Assembly (NCBI GenBank): GCA_024641475.1
Contig: JAHECZ010000008.1
Span: forward strand, 1-64,000
Source of the DNA: Gammaproteobacteria bacterium
Lineage (GTDB): Bacteria > Pseudomonadota > Gammaproteobacteria > UBA6429 > Thiohalophilaceae
Direction: 5' to 3'
Length of the DNA stretch: 64,000 bases
Positions 20,957 through 33,491 of the stretch are shown one piece after another. A model generated the notes under the pieces. The model searched no databases and had not been told where the DNA came from. It saw nothing but the letters and a program-made list of their open reading frames with translations. The position numbers were made by a program, and so were the translations under genes. Each line of letters starts with the position of its first letter. Position 1 is the first letter of the stretch.

Positions 20957-22369
20957 TTAATACCGATAGTGTCCTGGCTTATAGGGGCCATTCACAGGTA
21001 CGCCGATATAGTCAGCCTGTTTCTGACTCAATTGTGTCAGATGTACGCCAATCTTCTGTAAATGCAGGCGTGCGACTTTTTCATCCAGATTTTTTGGCAA
21101 CACATATACCTTCTTCTCGTAGTTCTTGCTGTTATTAAACAACTCGATCTGTGCAATCGTCTGGTTGGAGAACGACGCTGACATCACAAAAGAAGGATGG
21201 CCGGTCGCACAACCCAGATTTACCAGACGACCTTTTGCCAATACGATGACCTTTTTACCATCGGGGAAGATAACGTGATCGACCTGGGGCTTGATCTCTT
21301 CCCAGGTATATTTTTCCAGCGAAGCGATATCGATCTCGGAATCGAAGTGACCGATATTACACACGATGGCTTCGTTCTTCATGGCCTTGACATGATCGTG
21401 ATTAATCACATGAACATTGCCGGTGCAGGTCACAAAGATGTCGCCCACCGCGGCAGCTTCATCCATCGTCACCACACGATAACCTTCCATCGCCGCTTGC
21501 AGGGCACAGATTGGATCGATTTCGGTAACCCAGACGGTGGCGCCCATGCCACGGAAGGCCTGCGCACAACCTTTACCCACATCACCATAACCCAATACGA
21601 CGCAGATCTTGCCGGCAATCATTACGTCGGTCGCGCGCTTGATACCATCGAGCAGCGATTCGCGGCAACCATAGAGGTTATCGAATTTGGATTTGGTCAC
21701 GGAGTCATTTACGTTAAACGCCGGGAAGGGCAACTTGCCTTCTTTTTCCATTTGATAGAGACGATGTACACCCGTGGTGGTTTCTTCGGTAACGCCGCGA
21801 ATGTTTTTCAAAATATTGGAATACCAGCCGGGCTTCGCCGCAACTTGTTTTTTGATGGCGGCAAACAGCACGCGCTCTTCTTCGCAGGTGGGTTTACTGA
21901 TCACGCTGGGATCTTTTTCAGCACGTGAACCCAACACGATTAATAACGTAGCGTCGCCACCGTCGTCGAGGATCATATTCGGTGTACCACCATCGGCCCA
22001 GTCAAAAATCCGGTGGGTGTAATCCCAGTATTCTTCCAGAGTTTCACCTTTATAGGCGAACACGGGTGTGCCACCAGCGGCAATGGCACTGGCCGCATGA
22101 TCCTGGGTTGAGTAGATATTGCAGGATGCCCAACGGATGTCGGCACCTAAATCTTTCAAGGTTTCAATCAATACCGCGGTTTGGATGGTCATATGTAGCG
22201 AACCGGCGACGCGCGCGCCTTTGAGCGGGAATTTGCCTTTGTATTCATTACGAATCGCCATTAAACCAGGCATTTCGATTTCCGCAATGGAAATTTCTTT
22301 ACGGCCCCAATCGGCCAGTTTGATATCAGCGACTTTATAATCGGATGTGGGTTTGACAACAGCATTCAT
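20957..22369 (-). CDS. ahcY: adenosylhomocysteinase
   Basis: [32 protein letters not shown]-like block, [19 protein letters not shown]-terminal KPGHYRY. Confidence 0.97.
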   Translation of the reverse strand: MNAVVKPTSDYKVADIKLADWGRKEISIAEIEMPGLMAIRNEYKGKFPLKGARVAGSLHMTIQTAVLIETLKDLGADIRWASCNIYSTQDHAASAIAAGGTPVFAYKGETLEEYWDYTHRIFDWADGGTPNMILDDGGDATLLIVLGSRAEKDPSVISKPTCEEERVLFAAIKKQVAAKPGWYSNILKNIRGVTEETTTGVHRLYQMEKEGKLPFPAFNVNDSVTKSKFDNLYGCRESLLDGIKRATDVMIAGKICVVLGYGDVGKGCAQAFRGMGATVWVTEIDPICALQAAMEGYRVVTMDEAAAVGDIFVTCTGNVHVINHDHVKAMKNEAIVCNIGHFDSEIDIASLEKYTWEEIKPQVDHVIFPDGKKVIVLAKGRLVNLGCATGHPSFVMSASFSNQTIAQIELFNNSKNYEKKVYVLPKNLDEKVARLHLQKIGVHLTQLSQKQADYIGVPVNGPYKPGHYRY

Positions 22370-22391
22370 GGCATCACTCCTATTTGCATAT

Positions 22392-22469
22392 GAGTGAGCG
22401 CCGTTCTAAAAGATAGAGCCGTTGCCTTGAGCCTGACAGAGCATGACTCTGCTGCAGCGCCCCTCAAGG
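22392..22469 (-). promoter_or_regulatory. SAH (S-adenosylhomocysteine) riboswitch upstream of ahcY
   Basis: Minus strand: CCTTGAGGGGCGCTGCAGCAGAGTCATGCTCTGTCAGGCTCAAGGCAACGGCTCTATCTTTTAGAACGGCGCTCACTC. P1 CCTTGAG/CTCAAGG, P2 CAGAG/CTCTG, and the conserved GGGCGCTGCA, CAGGCTC and AACGGCGCTCA blocks of the SAH riboswitch family. Confidence 0.9.
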
Positions 22470-22537
22470 TGTGCTCGTTGGGAAAAAGAATTTTAGCAGG
22501 TTATTCGAATAAATCTCCCTTTACTATTACAAGGGAA

Positions 22538-22562
22538 TAAAACCCTCCCCTAACGGGGAGGG
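22538..22562 (-). terminator. Rho-independent terminator downstream of metK
   Basis: Minus strand CCCTCCCC-GTTA-GGGGAGGG-TTTTATT. Confidence 0.88.
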
Positions 22563-22570
22563 TGAGTCAA

Positions 22571-23737
<1,167 letters not shown>

Positions 23738-23952
23738 CTTATGCTCCCCATGGGTAAAGTGAGGACGCGAGTTTAACGATTTCGTGCAGCGCTGAACAGT
23801 ATCAATTCACTGGCTAGGGCCTGCCGATGGTTGCAAGGAGGAACTGTCCCTCTCGATTAGTTAAGAACCAGTGAATACAGGCCGATATGAGAAAGAGCTA
23901 CAGCGTAGCTAACCCGAAGCCCGCGAATTTCAGATAAGAATATTAGCCACAT

Positions 23953-25389
23953 ATGAGTGATAAATTACAGGACTGGGTCCGGCGTATCAGCGAAGAGGAT
24001 TTACCCATCTTCAAATACACGGCCGATTCGATAAGCCGTATTACCGCCAAAGAAGACACTTCCAGCGGTGAATTGGCGAATGTTATTTTGCAGGATGCCT
24101 CGCTGACAGCGCGCATTCTAAAGCTGGCTAACAGTGTTTTTTATAATCCCACGGGTGCACCCATCAATACGATCAGCCGCGCGGTGGTGTTTATTGGATT
24201 TAATTTGGTACGCGACCTGGGCTTGTCACTGGCGATTATCGATGCACTGTTAAAGAACAAATCCAAGTCGCGTGTGATGGATATCGTGGCGCGTTCCTTT
24301 CATGCCGCGGTTCAAGCGCGCAGTATTGCCGCTGCCATTGGTGATGAATCGCCGGAAGAAGTATTCATTGCCACCTTGCTGCGTGAACTGGGCGAAATGG
24401 CGTTCTGGTGTATCGCCCGCAAGGAAGGCGAGCAGTTATTGGATGCCATGGATGAAGCGGACATGACAGCGGAGAAGGCACAGGAAAAAATTCTCGGGTT
24501 CACCTTCGCGCAACTGACGCTGGGCTTAACCCAGAATTGGCATCTTGGAGATCTGCTCAATAGCGCCATCAATCGTCCCAGTCTTAAAAATCCACGTATC
24601 CAGAGTATTATTTTTGCCACGGCGATCAGCCATCATGCTATCGAAGGCTGGCAAAGCGACGCTGTCAACAAGCAGATCAGCAAACTTGCTCACTACCTGA
24701 ATATCGACGAAAAGGAAACTCGCCAGCGCGTGCTGGATAATGCCCAGATGGCCGTGGAATTGGCGCAGACTTATGGTGCAGGTGATGCGGCCAGATTGAT
24801 CCCATTGCCGGATAACAACACCATCCAGGACGATGAACATTCCGTTGTTGTCACTCTCTATCCAGAACCCGATCCGGTTGTGCAGCTGAATGTGCTGCGT
24901 GATTTATCCAATTTACTGGAGACCAAACCCAATCTGAATTTGATTCTGGAACTGGTGTTGGAAGGGGTTTATCGGGGCATAGGCATGGATCGCGCGCTGT
25001 TTTCACTGCTGACGCCGGAAAAAAATCAAATCAGGGCAAAGTACGCGGTGGGCAGCGGAACTGAAAATCTATCAGAAAAATTCATTTTCCCAATTGATAC
25101 CGGTATGCCGAACATTTTTGCCCGTGCGCTTTCTGAAAAACGTGCCATCTGGGTTAAGGATGCCAGTGCTGGCGAATATGTAAATTATATGACGCCACAT
25201 ATCAGTAACACGATCGGCACAAAAAGTTTTTTCCTGGCCCCGATTATTGTCAATCAACGTGCCATTGGCTTGTTTTTCAGTGATCGCCATGCCAGCCATC
25301 GACCGCTGGATGCAACCGCCTTCGAGGGGTTTAAACATTTCAACCAACAGGCCTGCCTGGCTATCGAGCATTTAAGCCGAACACGTTAG
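23953..25389 (+). CDS. HDOD domain protein with C-terminal GAF-like domain
   Basis: HDOD block (LANVILQDASLTARILKLANSVFYNPTGAPINTISRAVVFIGFNLVRDLG) and GAF-like C-terminus (LILELVLEGVYRGIGMDRALFSLL ... LFFSDRHASHRPLD). Confidence 0.85.
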   Translation: MSDKLQDWVRRISEEDLPIFKYTADSISRITAKEDTSSGELANVILQDASLTARILKLANSVFYNPTGAPINTISRAVVFIGFNLVRDLGLSLAIIDALLKNKSKSRVMDIVARSFHAAVQARSIAAAIGDESPEEVFIATLLRELGEMAFWCIARKEGEQLLDAMDEADMTAEKAQEKILGFTFAQLTLGLTQNWHLGDLLNSAINRPSLKNPRIQSIIFATAISHHAIEGWQSDAVNKQISKLAHYLNIDEKETRQRVLDNAQMAVELAQTYGAGDAARLIPLPDNNTIQDDEHSVVVTLYPEPDPVVQLNVLRDLSNLLETKPNLNLILELVLEGVYRGIGMDRALFSLLTPEKNQIRAKYAVGSGTENLSEKFIFPIDTGMPNIFARALSEKRAIWVKDASAGEYVNYMTPHISNTIGTKSFFLAPIIVNQRAIGLFFSDRHASHRPLDATAFEGFKHFNQQACLAIEHLSRTR

Positions 25390-25557
25390 TGCGCATTCTA
25401 TTCAATTCGTTCTGGTCGCAATCTTTTGTACGATTCACCTGGTAATAAAGCAAGGGCAGGTATGAGTGCTCAGAATAGATCGGAAATAGTTGAACTGGTT
25501 GCAGTATGGCAATAGGATCGGCAGTACTCATAAATATGAATGCTTGAGGTATCTGTT

Positions 25558-26118
25558 ATGGTTCGCATGGAAACCCCTGTCTGTGATTTTGGCAAACCCG
25601 CCCTTGATTTCGCTTTGCCCGGCGTGGATGGCAAGACCTGGACATTAAAGCAATGTGCCGGTTCTACCGGCTTGTTGGTAATGTTCATCTGTAATCATTG
25701 TCCGTATGTGCAGGCGATCCGGGATCGCATTGTGCGGGATGCCAATGAATTACTTCCCTATGGCATTAACTTCGTGGCGATCAGTTCCAACGATGTGGCT
25801 GATTATCCGGAAGATTCTTTCGATAATATGAAAAAAGTGGCCACCCAGTTTAAATTTCCATTTCCCTATTTATATGACGAATCACAAGAAGTCGCCAAGG
25901 CTTATGGCGCCGTGTGTACACCGGACTTCTTCGGTTACAACGCCAATTTGCAATTGCAATACCGTGGTCGCCTCGATGCCAGTCGCAAGGAAGCCGCCGC
26001 TGCTGATGTGAAGCGGGATTTATTTGATGCGATGGTGCAGGTCGCCAAAACCGGCAAGGGACCGGCTGAACAGATCCCCAGCATGGGTTGTTCTATCAAA
26101 TGGAAAGGCGATGCCTAA
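25558..26118 (+). CDS. thioredoxin/AhpC-TSA-family protein
   Basis: FALPGVDGKTWTLKQCAGSTGLLVMFICNHCPYVQAI...YGAVCTPDFFGYN; ORF opens at 25540, ATGGTTCGC at 25558 chosen as start. Confidence 0.85.
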   Translation: MVRMETPVCDFGKPALDFALPGVDGKTWTLKQCAGSTGLLVMFICNHCPYVQAIRDRIVRDANELLPYGINFVAISSNDVADYPEDSFDNMKKVATQFKFPFPYLYDESQEVAKAYGAVCTPDFFGYNANLQLQYRGRLDASRKEAAAADVKRDLFDAMVQVAKTGKGPAEQIPSMGCSIKWKGDA

Positions 26119-26341
26119 AATAATTAATCGTGACATCATCCGCCCGATATGGATGATCATCGGTATTATGTTGATCGTCTCCGGCGGCAAACATGTGCTA
26201 ACACAGCAGATAGTGAACCGTATTCATATTGGTGGCTCGCCTGGAATACACGGTTGGAGCGCGGTTGTATTTGGTAGCGTGGAAATCGCGATTGGCGTAT
26301 GGCTGGTTGTGCGTTATTTACGGCAGCGCAAGCCACATTAA
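26111..26341 (+). CDS. Small membrane protein of unknown function
   Basis: 76 aa from ATG at 26111, overlapping the stop of the preceding gene; two hydrophobic segments. Confidence 0.6.
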   Translation: MPKIINRDIIRPIWMIIGIMLIVSGGKHVLTQQIVNRIHIGGSPGIHGWSAVVFGSVEIAIGVWLVVRYLRQRKPH

Positions 26342-26350
26342 TTCTAGCCA

Positions 26351-26385
26351 GAAACAAAAACGCCGTTGCTGTTTAGCAACGGCGT
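26351..26385 (-). terminator. Rho-independent terminator downstream of the MCP gene
   Basis: Minus strand ACGCCGTTGCT-AAAC-AGCAACGGCGTTTTTGTTTC. Confidence 0.9.
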
Positions 26386-26409
26386 TCATGTAACAGTTAC
26401 TCGGAAATA

Positions 26410-28446
26410 TCAGGCCGAGTTTTGAATCTTGAATTGATTGATCAACGATTGCAGTTGCGTGGCCAGACGCGCCAACTCTTCACTGGCGGCCGTGCTTTGT
26501 GCCGCACCGCTGGCGGTTTGTTCGGCGACATCACGAATACCACTGATGCTGCGATTCATTTCTTCGGTCGTGGCATTCTGTTGTTCCGCTGCCGAGGCAA
26601 TCTGCGTATTCATCTCGTTAATTGTAGTGACGGCACGAGTGATCGCATCCAGCGCCTGCGCGGCTTCATTCGCTTGTTTTACCACAGCCTGGGTTTGTTC
26701 GCGGCTGGTTTGCATGACCGTGACTGCCTTGCGTGAACCATCCTGCAAACGTGCGATCATGGTTTCAATTTCCTGGGTGGATTTCTGTGTGCGCGATGCC
26801 AATGTACGCACTTCATCTGCAACCACGGCAAAACCACGACCTTGTTCACCGGCGCGCGCCGCTTCGATAGCGGCATTCAGTGCCAACAAGTTGGTTTGTT
26901 CAGCGACGGCTTTGATGACATCCAGAATAGAACCGATCGCATCGCTGTCTTTTTCCACTGCGGCGATAACTTGCGCCGCACCGTCGATTTCTCCGGCAAG
27001 TTTACTGACTGATTGAGTCGCCTGATTCACAACGACGCCACCGCTCTTGGCTTCGTTATCGGCATTGGCGGCCGCACCGGCAGCCGCTGAGGCGCTGCGT
27101 GCCACTTCCTGTACGGTGGCGGCCATTTCATTCATCGCCGTGGCAACCTGATCGGTTTCGATACGCTGACGATCAACACTGGTCGCGCTATCACGCGAGA
27201 CAGCGGCAACTTCTTCAGCCGCCGAAGATAATTGCGTTGAAACACTGATGATCTGTTGCACCAGCGCCTCGAACTGCTCCGCCATTTTATTGAAGCTGGT
27301 ACCAATGACGGACATCTCATCATGAGTTTCCAGTTCCACGCGGGCGGTTAAGTCGCCGCGTGCCAGGCGCTCCGTGCCTGCACTCATCGCATCCACAGTA
27401 TGGCGAATCGACAGGAACAGGCCTACGAATAAATAGAAGATGCCGAACAGCATTGCAATGGAAAGCGCAACTGAGACATTGCGGGTGCTTTGAGTGCTGG
27501 CAATACGTGTAGTGAATAATCCATCGAGCACCGGTACGGCTGCATCGAAAGTTTTGAATGCGTGAGTGATGCTAGTTGTGGCCAAATCAAAGACGCTTTT
27601 GCCGTCAATACTGATTTTTTCTGCATCGAGGATTTTATCCGTTAACATCCCGGTTAATTCCTGGGTTGCCCGATCTACTTCCCCCATCAGTGGCGCGAGA
27701 ACTTTGCCGACTTCAGCATTGTCCTTAAAAGCCGCATCCAATCCTTTTACTACTTTGACCTGGTTTCTTTGGGTGACATTCACTAATACCGCCAGACGTA
27801 CCATTTGTTTGGGATTCATCGCGCCGGAACTGGCGATGGCAGATCCGATGGCACGTGATTGGCCCATGCTTTCGGTGAGTGCCGGTAGACGGTTAACAAT
27901 CGCATCACCGAGGTAATAACTGTCGAGCTTGGGATCCAGTGCGATTTCCGACGTATTCGAAACATGCCCAATCAGATCGATGAGGTCGGCAATCAACTCA
28001 CTGTGTAACCGGATATTATCATCCGGTTTCAGGCTGCTTACCTGGCCTTTGATGGCGTCCCATTTACCCAGAATCGCCGTGGTTTTGCTGCCGATCTCCA
28101 AGGCCTTATTCAGTTCCTTGTCGACATTCTGTAATTCTTGGAAAGCACGATCAACGTCGCTGCGTTTTTGTGCTGCCCGATCCTTGAAGCTGGCATCGCC
28201 ATTCAACAACGCCGCCATCATGCCGCGGTGTTGCTGGATAAATTCGATGGGTTGACGGGTCGCCATGATGTAGGCTAATCCCTGCCGCTCATGCTGCAGA
28301 AAACGGATTTGTTCGTTCTGGTCTTTGAGCATGAGTCCACTGAGTACCAGCAACGGTGCCAGGACCAAGATAAAAATCAAGCCGAACTTGATTGGAAAGC
28401 GAAACCGGTTCATCAGTGCGGTGGCCGGAGCAAAAAGCATATTCAT
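26410..28446 (-). CDS. Methyl-accepting chemotaxis protein
   Basis: HAMP plus MCP signal domain ([47 protein letters not shown]). Confidence 0.95.
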   Translation of the reverse strand: MNMLFAPATALMNRFRFPIKFGLIFILVLAPLLVLSGLMLKDQNEQIRFLQHERQGLAYIMATRQPIEFIQQHRGMMAALLNGDASFKDRAAQKRSDVDRAFQELQNVDKELNKALEIGSKTTAILGKWDAIKGQVSSLKPDDNIRLHSELIADLIDLIGHVSNTSEIALDPKLDSYYLGDAIVNRLPALTESMGQSRAIGSAIASSGAMNPKQMVRLAVLVNVTQRNQVKVVKGLDAAFKDNAEVGKVLAPLMGEVDRATQELTGMLTDKILDAEKISIDGKSVFDLATTSITHAFKTFDAAVPVLDGLFTTRIASTQSTRNVSVALSIAMLFGIFYLFVGLFLSIRHTVDAMSAGTERLARGDLTARVELETHDEMSVIGTSFNKMAEQFEALVQQIISVSTQLSSAAEEVAAVSRDSATSVDRQRIETDQVATAMNEMAATVQEVARSASAAAGAAANADNEAKSGGVVVNQATQSVSKLAGEIDGAAQVIAAVEKDSDAIGSILDVIKAVAEQTNLLALNAAIEAARAGEQGRGFAVVADEVRTLASRTQKSTQEIETMIARLQDGSRKAVTVMQTSREQTQAVVKQANEAAQALDAITRAVTTINEMNTQIASAAEQQNATTEEMNRSISGIRDVAEQTASGAAQSTAASEELARLATQLQSLINQFKIQNSA

Positions 28447-28788
28447 TTCTAATTCTCCTTAGATAAAATAAGGGATAGTCGAACTTGCGGGGACATTATT
28501 CAGGGCACAGCAAGCATATTGATGACTTCCACAACGAGGGTATCGGACTTATTAATGTTTACTTTAGAACCAATCTGGTGCGTAACACCGATTAAGCTGA
28601 TGGAATGAATAGATTTATTTCTCACATATTAAATGCATTCTTTAATTTCCCTTCAAGTGAGTTATGGGTCATTACGATTGACTCCTGCTTGTGCAGGACA
28701 GATGCATGCAGTAATGTGACTCATCATCGAGAGCTGTAGATATAACTCATTGTATTCATAGATAAACCAGCCTTATAAGGCGTATGCA

Positions 28789-28901
28789 GAAGACCGGCCT
28801 ATATCCCCCCTCGGTATTGCCCCCACAGGGCAAAAAGTGGGAGAATCGCCCGCTCATTTCGAGGCAGGCTCGCACTGATGGTCTGCCGTTTCGCGGTCTT
28901 C
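28789..28901 (+). other. Candidate structured RNA element upstream of tkt
   Basis: GAAGACCG(28789-28796)/CGGTCTTC(28894-28901) enclosing a TTGCC-C-CCAC-AG-GGCAA-AAA-GTGG pseudoknot-type hairpin (28817-28840) and a GGCAGGC/GTCTGCC hairpin (28863-28887). Confidence 0.4.
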
Positions 28902-29018
28902 ATGCGCACTACACCAGGCGCTGCAACCGCTGGCCGTTGGGACATCCCGGCGTGAATATGGTTACCGCGCAATAAACGGCGCGGATGGATTCTTTTTCAA
29001 CTTTTGGGGCAATACATC

Positions 29019-31058
29019 ATGAGTACAACTACCGCTAGCAAGAAGAAGGTCGAGATATCCCGCTCTCCCCGCCGCGATCTGGCCAACGCCATTCGTGCCT
29101 TATCAATGGATGCGGTACAGAAAGCCAAATCCGGTCACCCCGGCGCCCCGATGGGCATGGCCGATATCGCCGAAGTGCTGTGGAATGATTTCATGCACCA
29201 TAATCCGGCCAATCCAAAATGGCCTAATCGGGATCGTTTCATCCTCTCCAACGGTCATGGCTCCATGCTTATATATTCGTTGTTGCATCTGACCGGTTAT
29301 GACCTGTCGATCGACGACCTGAAGAACTTCCGCCAATTGCATTCCAAGACCCCGGGCCATCCTGAGTATGGTTATGCCCCTGGCATTGAGACCACCACCG
29401 GCCCACTGGGCCAAGGCATCACCAATGCGGTAGGTATGGCAATCGCTGAAAAAATTCTGGCTGGCACCTTTAATCGCGATGGTCACCACATCGTGGATCA
29501 TTCCACCTATGTGTTCCTGGGTGATGGCTGCTTGATGGAAGGTATCTCGCATGAAGCCTGTTCACTGGCCGGTACGCTGGGTCTGGGTAAGCTGATCGCT
29601 TTTTATGACGACAACGGCATTTCCATCGACGGTCATGTGGAAGGCTGGTTTACCGACGATACGCCCAAGCGCTTTGAAAGCTACGGCTGGCATGTGGTCC
29701 GTAATGTCGATGGTCATGATGCCGAAGCGATCGCCAAAGCGGTCAAAGAAGCCAAAAGCGTCAACAATAAACCGTCGATGATCTGTTGCAAGACAGTGAT
29801 TGGTTACGGTGCGCCGAACCTGTGTGGATCGCACGATTGCCACGGTGCGCCACTGGGTGATCAGGAAATTACCGCGACCCGTGAAAATCTGGGTTGGGCG
29901 CATGCACCGTTTGTTATCCCCAAGGAAATCTATGCCGGTTGGGATGCCAAGAGCAAAGGTGCCACGGCCGAAAAAGCCTGGAATGACAAATTTGCCGCGT
30001 ATAAAAAAGCCCATCCCGAACTCGCTGCTGAATTTGAACGTCGCGTGATCAAGGGTGAGCTGCCTGCCAATTTTGGCAAAGTCACCGCCGATTACATCAA
30101 GGCGTGTAACGACAAGGGTGAAACCATCGCTTCACGCAAAGCTTCACAAAATACCATCGGTGCTTATGCGGCAGCGATGCCGGAATTACTCGGCGGTTCA
30201 GCGGATCTGGCTGGCTCCAACCTGACCATGTGGAAAGGCAGCAAGCCGGTTTCCAATACCGTGTCAGATGGCAATTACATGTACTACGGTGTGCGTGAAT
30301 TCGGTATGAGCGCGATCATGAACGGTATTTCGCTGCACGGTGGTTTTGTACCGTACGGCGGCACCTTCCTGATGTTCTCGGAATATGCGCGCAATGCATT
30401 ACGCATGGCGGCATTAATGAAAGTGCAATCGATCTTCGTTTATACCCATGACTCGATTGGTCTGGGTGAAGATGGTCCAACTCACCAGCCGGTTGAACAA
30501 ACCGCCACGCTGCGTTTGATTCCGAACATGTCGGTATGGCGTCCGTGTGATACCGTCGAATCGGCGGTGGCCTGGAAATTCGCGATCGATCGTCGCACCG
30601 GCCCTAGCTGCTTAATCTTCTCACGGCAGAATCTGCAACACATGCAACGCAGCGAGGCACAGATCGCCAACATAGCACGTGGTGGCTACGTTCTCAAAGA
30701 CAGCAATGGCAAACCTGATGCAATCGTTATTGCTACCGGTTCCGAAGTGGAATTGGCAATGAATGCGGCTGCGGAAATGGAAAAGCAAGGCAAAAAGATT
30801 CGCGTGGTGTCGATGCCGTCGACCAATGCGTTTGACGAGCAAGATGCGGCTTATCGTGAATCGGTGTTGCCGGCAGCGGTCACCGCACGTGTCGCAGTGG
30901 AAGCAGGCGTAACTGATCTGTGGGCCAAGTATGTCGGTCTGCAAGGCAAGATCATCGGTATTAACCGCTTTGGTGAATCCGCTCCGGCGGGTGCGCTGTT
31001 CAAGGAATTTGGATTTACCGTGGACAACGTGGTCAAGGCTATCCAAGCGGTTTTATAA
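29019..31058 (+). CDS. tkt: transketolase
   Basis: [62 protein letters not shown]; start at 29019 ([10 protein letters not shown]). Confidence 0.96.
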   Translation: MSTTTASKKKVEISRSPRRDLANAIRALSMDAVQKAKSGHPGAPMGMADIAEVLWNDFMHHNPANPKWPNRDRFILSNGHGSMLIYSLLHLTGYDLSIDDLKNFRQLHSKTPGHPEYGYAPGIETTTGPLGQGITNAVGMAIAEKILAGTFNRDGHHIVDHSTYVFLGDGCLMEGISHEACSLAGTLGLGKLIAFYDDNGISIDGHVEGWFTDDTPKRFESYGWHVVRNVDGHDAEAIAKAVKEAKSVNNKPSMICCKTVIGYGAPNLCGSHDCHGAPLGDQEITATRENLGWAHAPFVIPKEIYAGWDAKSKGATAEKAWNDKFAAYKKAHPELAAEFERRVIKGELPANFGKVTADYIKACNDKGETIASRKASQNTIGAYAAAMPELLGGSADLAGSNLTMWKGSKPVSNTVSDGNYMYYGVREFGMSAIMNGISLHGGFVPYGGTFLMFSEYARNALRMAALMKVQSIFVYTHDSIGLGEDGPTHQPVEQTATLRLIPNMSVWRPCDTVESAVAWKFAIDRRTGPSCLIFSRQNLQHMQRSEAQIANIARGGYVLKDSNGKPDAIVIATGSEVELAMNAAAEMEKQGKKIRVVSMPSTNAFDEQDAAYRESVLPAAVTARVAVEAGVTDLWAKYVGLQGKIIGINRFGESAPAGALFKEFGFTVDNVVKAIQAVL

Positions 31059-31072
31059 AAATTAAATTTTAA

Positions 31073-32095
<1,023 letters not shown>

Positions 32096-32103
32096 AAAGG
32101 CAG

Positions 32104-32134
32104 ATAGGGTGGGCAATGCCCACCCTATGTTTTT
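32104..32134 (+). terminator. Hairpin between gap and pgk, terminator-like and possibly derived from a dispersed repeat
   Basis: ATAGGGTGGGC-AAT-GCCCACCCTAT followed by GTTTTTA. Confidence 0.75.
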
Positions 32135-32227
32135 ATACAGAACAATATTCCAGAGACATTCGCCAAACCTTAGTGAGCCATCACCCGGTTTAGCCAATTT
32201 TTTTAAAATTAAAGCGGAGAACTATCC

Positions 32228-33406
32228 ATGTCTGTGAAGAAGCTTGTTGAACAGAATCTCAACGGCAAGCGTGTGCTGATCCGTGCGGATCTGAACGTGC
32301 CAGTGAAAGATGGTAAGGTGACCTCGGATGCGCGCATTACCGCTTCGATGGCGACGATCAATCATTGTCTCAAACAGGGCGCCAAAGTCATGGTGACCTC
32401 GCATCTGGGTCGTCCCACCGAAGGTGAATGGTCCGAAGAAAATTCCCTCAAACCGGTAGCTGATAATATTGCTGCGCGCCTAGGTAAACCAGTGCGCTTG
32501 ATCAAGGATTGGGTCAATGGTGGATTTGATGTTGCTGCCGGTGAACTCGTCGTTTTGGAAAATTGCCGTATCAACAAGGGCGAAAAGAAAAATGTCGATG
32601 AGACTGCCAGGAAATATGCCGCACTCTGCGATGTGTTTGTGATGGATGCGTTTGGTACCGCACATCGTGCTGAAGCCTCAACCCATGGTGTTGCCAAGTA
32701 TGCTCCGATTGCTTGCGCCGGCATTCTGTTGACTGAAGAACTCGATGCACTGGATAAGGCGCTGGCCAATCCCAAACGTCCGATGGTGGCGATCGTTGGT
32801 GGTTCCAAGGTATCAACCAAGTTAACCGTACTGGAATCACTTTCTGAAAAAGTGGATCAAATGGTTGTTGGCGGTGGTATTGCGAATACGTTCCTGTTAG
32901 CTACCGGCAAAAAGATCGGTAAATCACTCTGCGAAGCCGATCTGGTTCCTACCGCGAAGAGCCTGATGGATAAAATGAACAAACGTGGCGCCAAGATTCC
33001 GGTGGCCGTGGATGTGGTCGTGGGTAAAAAGTTTGATGCTAATGAGCCAGCAGTTCTCAAAGATGCGGGTGCCGTTACCGATGACGATATGATTTTTGAT
33101 ATCGGCCCCAAGAGCACGCAGGAACTGGTCGATATCATCATGAAGGCGGGTACGGTAGTCTGGAACGGTCCGGTCGGTGTATTTGAATTCGATCAATTCG
33201 CTGATGGTACCAAAAAGATTGCCGAAGCAATCGCCAAGACCAAGGCATTTACGTTGGCCGGCGGCGGCGACACGATTGCCGCTATTCAAAAGTACGATAT
33301 CTATGACAAGGTATCTTACATTTCCACTGCAGGTGGTGCATTCCTGGAATATCTGGAAGGCAAAGTGTTACCTGCGGTGGCCATTCTCGAAGAGAGGGCA
33401 AAATAA
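32228..33406 (+). CDS. pgk: phosphoglycerate kinase
   Basis: [51 protein letters not shown]. Confidence 0.97.
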   Translation: MSVKKLVEQNLNGKRVLIRADLNVPVKDGKVTSDARITASMATINHCLKQGAKVMVTSHLGRPTEGEWSEENSLKPVADNIAARLGKPVRLIKDWVNGGFDVAAGELVVLENCRINKGEKKNVDETARKYAALCDVFVMDAFGTAHRAEASTHGVAKYAPIACAGILLTEELDALDKALANPKRPMVAIVGGSKVSTKLTVLESLSEKVDQMVVGGGIANTFLLATGKKIGKSLCEADLVPTAKSLMDKMNKRGAKIPVAVDVVVGKKFDANEPAVLKDAGAVTDDDMIFDIGPKSTQELVDIIMKAGTVVWNGPVGVFEFDQFADGTKKIAEAIAKTKAFTLAGGGDTIAAIQKYDIYDKVSYISTAGGAFLEYLEGKVLPAVAILEERAK

Positions 33407-33414
33407 AAGGACCA

Positions 33415-33435
33415 AGTGGCGAGTGACAAGTAACG
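33415..33435. repeat. Heptamer tandem repeat (AGTGGCG AGTGACA AGTAACG), second copy
   Basis: Same 7-bp unit as 18582-18609, followed by an imperfect inverted copy at 33450-33470. Confidence 0.75.
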
Positions 33436-33491
33436 AGGTATAGATTTTAGAATCCTCGTCGCTGGTTCCTCGATTCTCGTCCCTGACACTT

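Noticed and set aside
21197-21928. 243-aa plus-strand ORF
   Set aside because: Antisense shadow of ahcY.
28822-28834. CACAGGGCAAA in the tkt leader as a c-di-GMP-I (GEMM) riboswitch
   Set aside because: The short match lacks the downstream GACGCAAAGCC and tetraloop/receptor parts of GEMM.
28784-28975. 63-aa ORF upstream of tkt as a leader peptide
   Set aside because: Translation has no recognisable features and the DNA is better explained by RNA secondary structure; kept only as a remote possibility.
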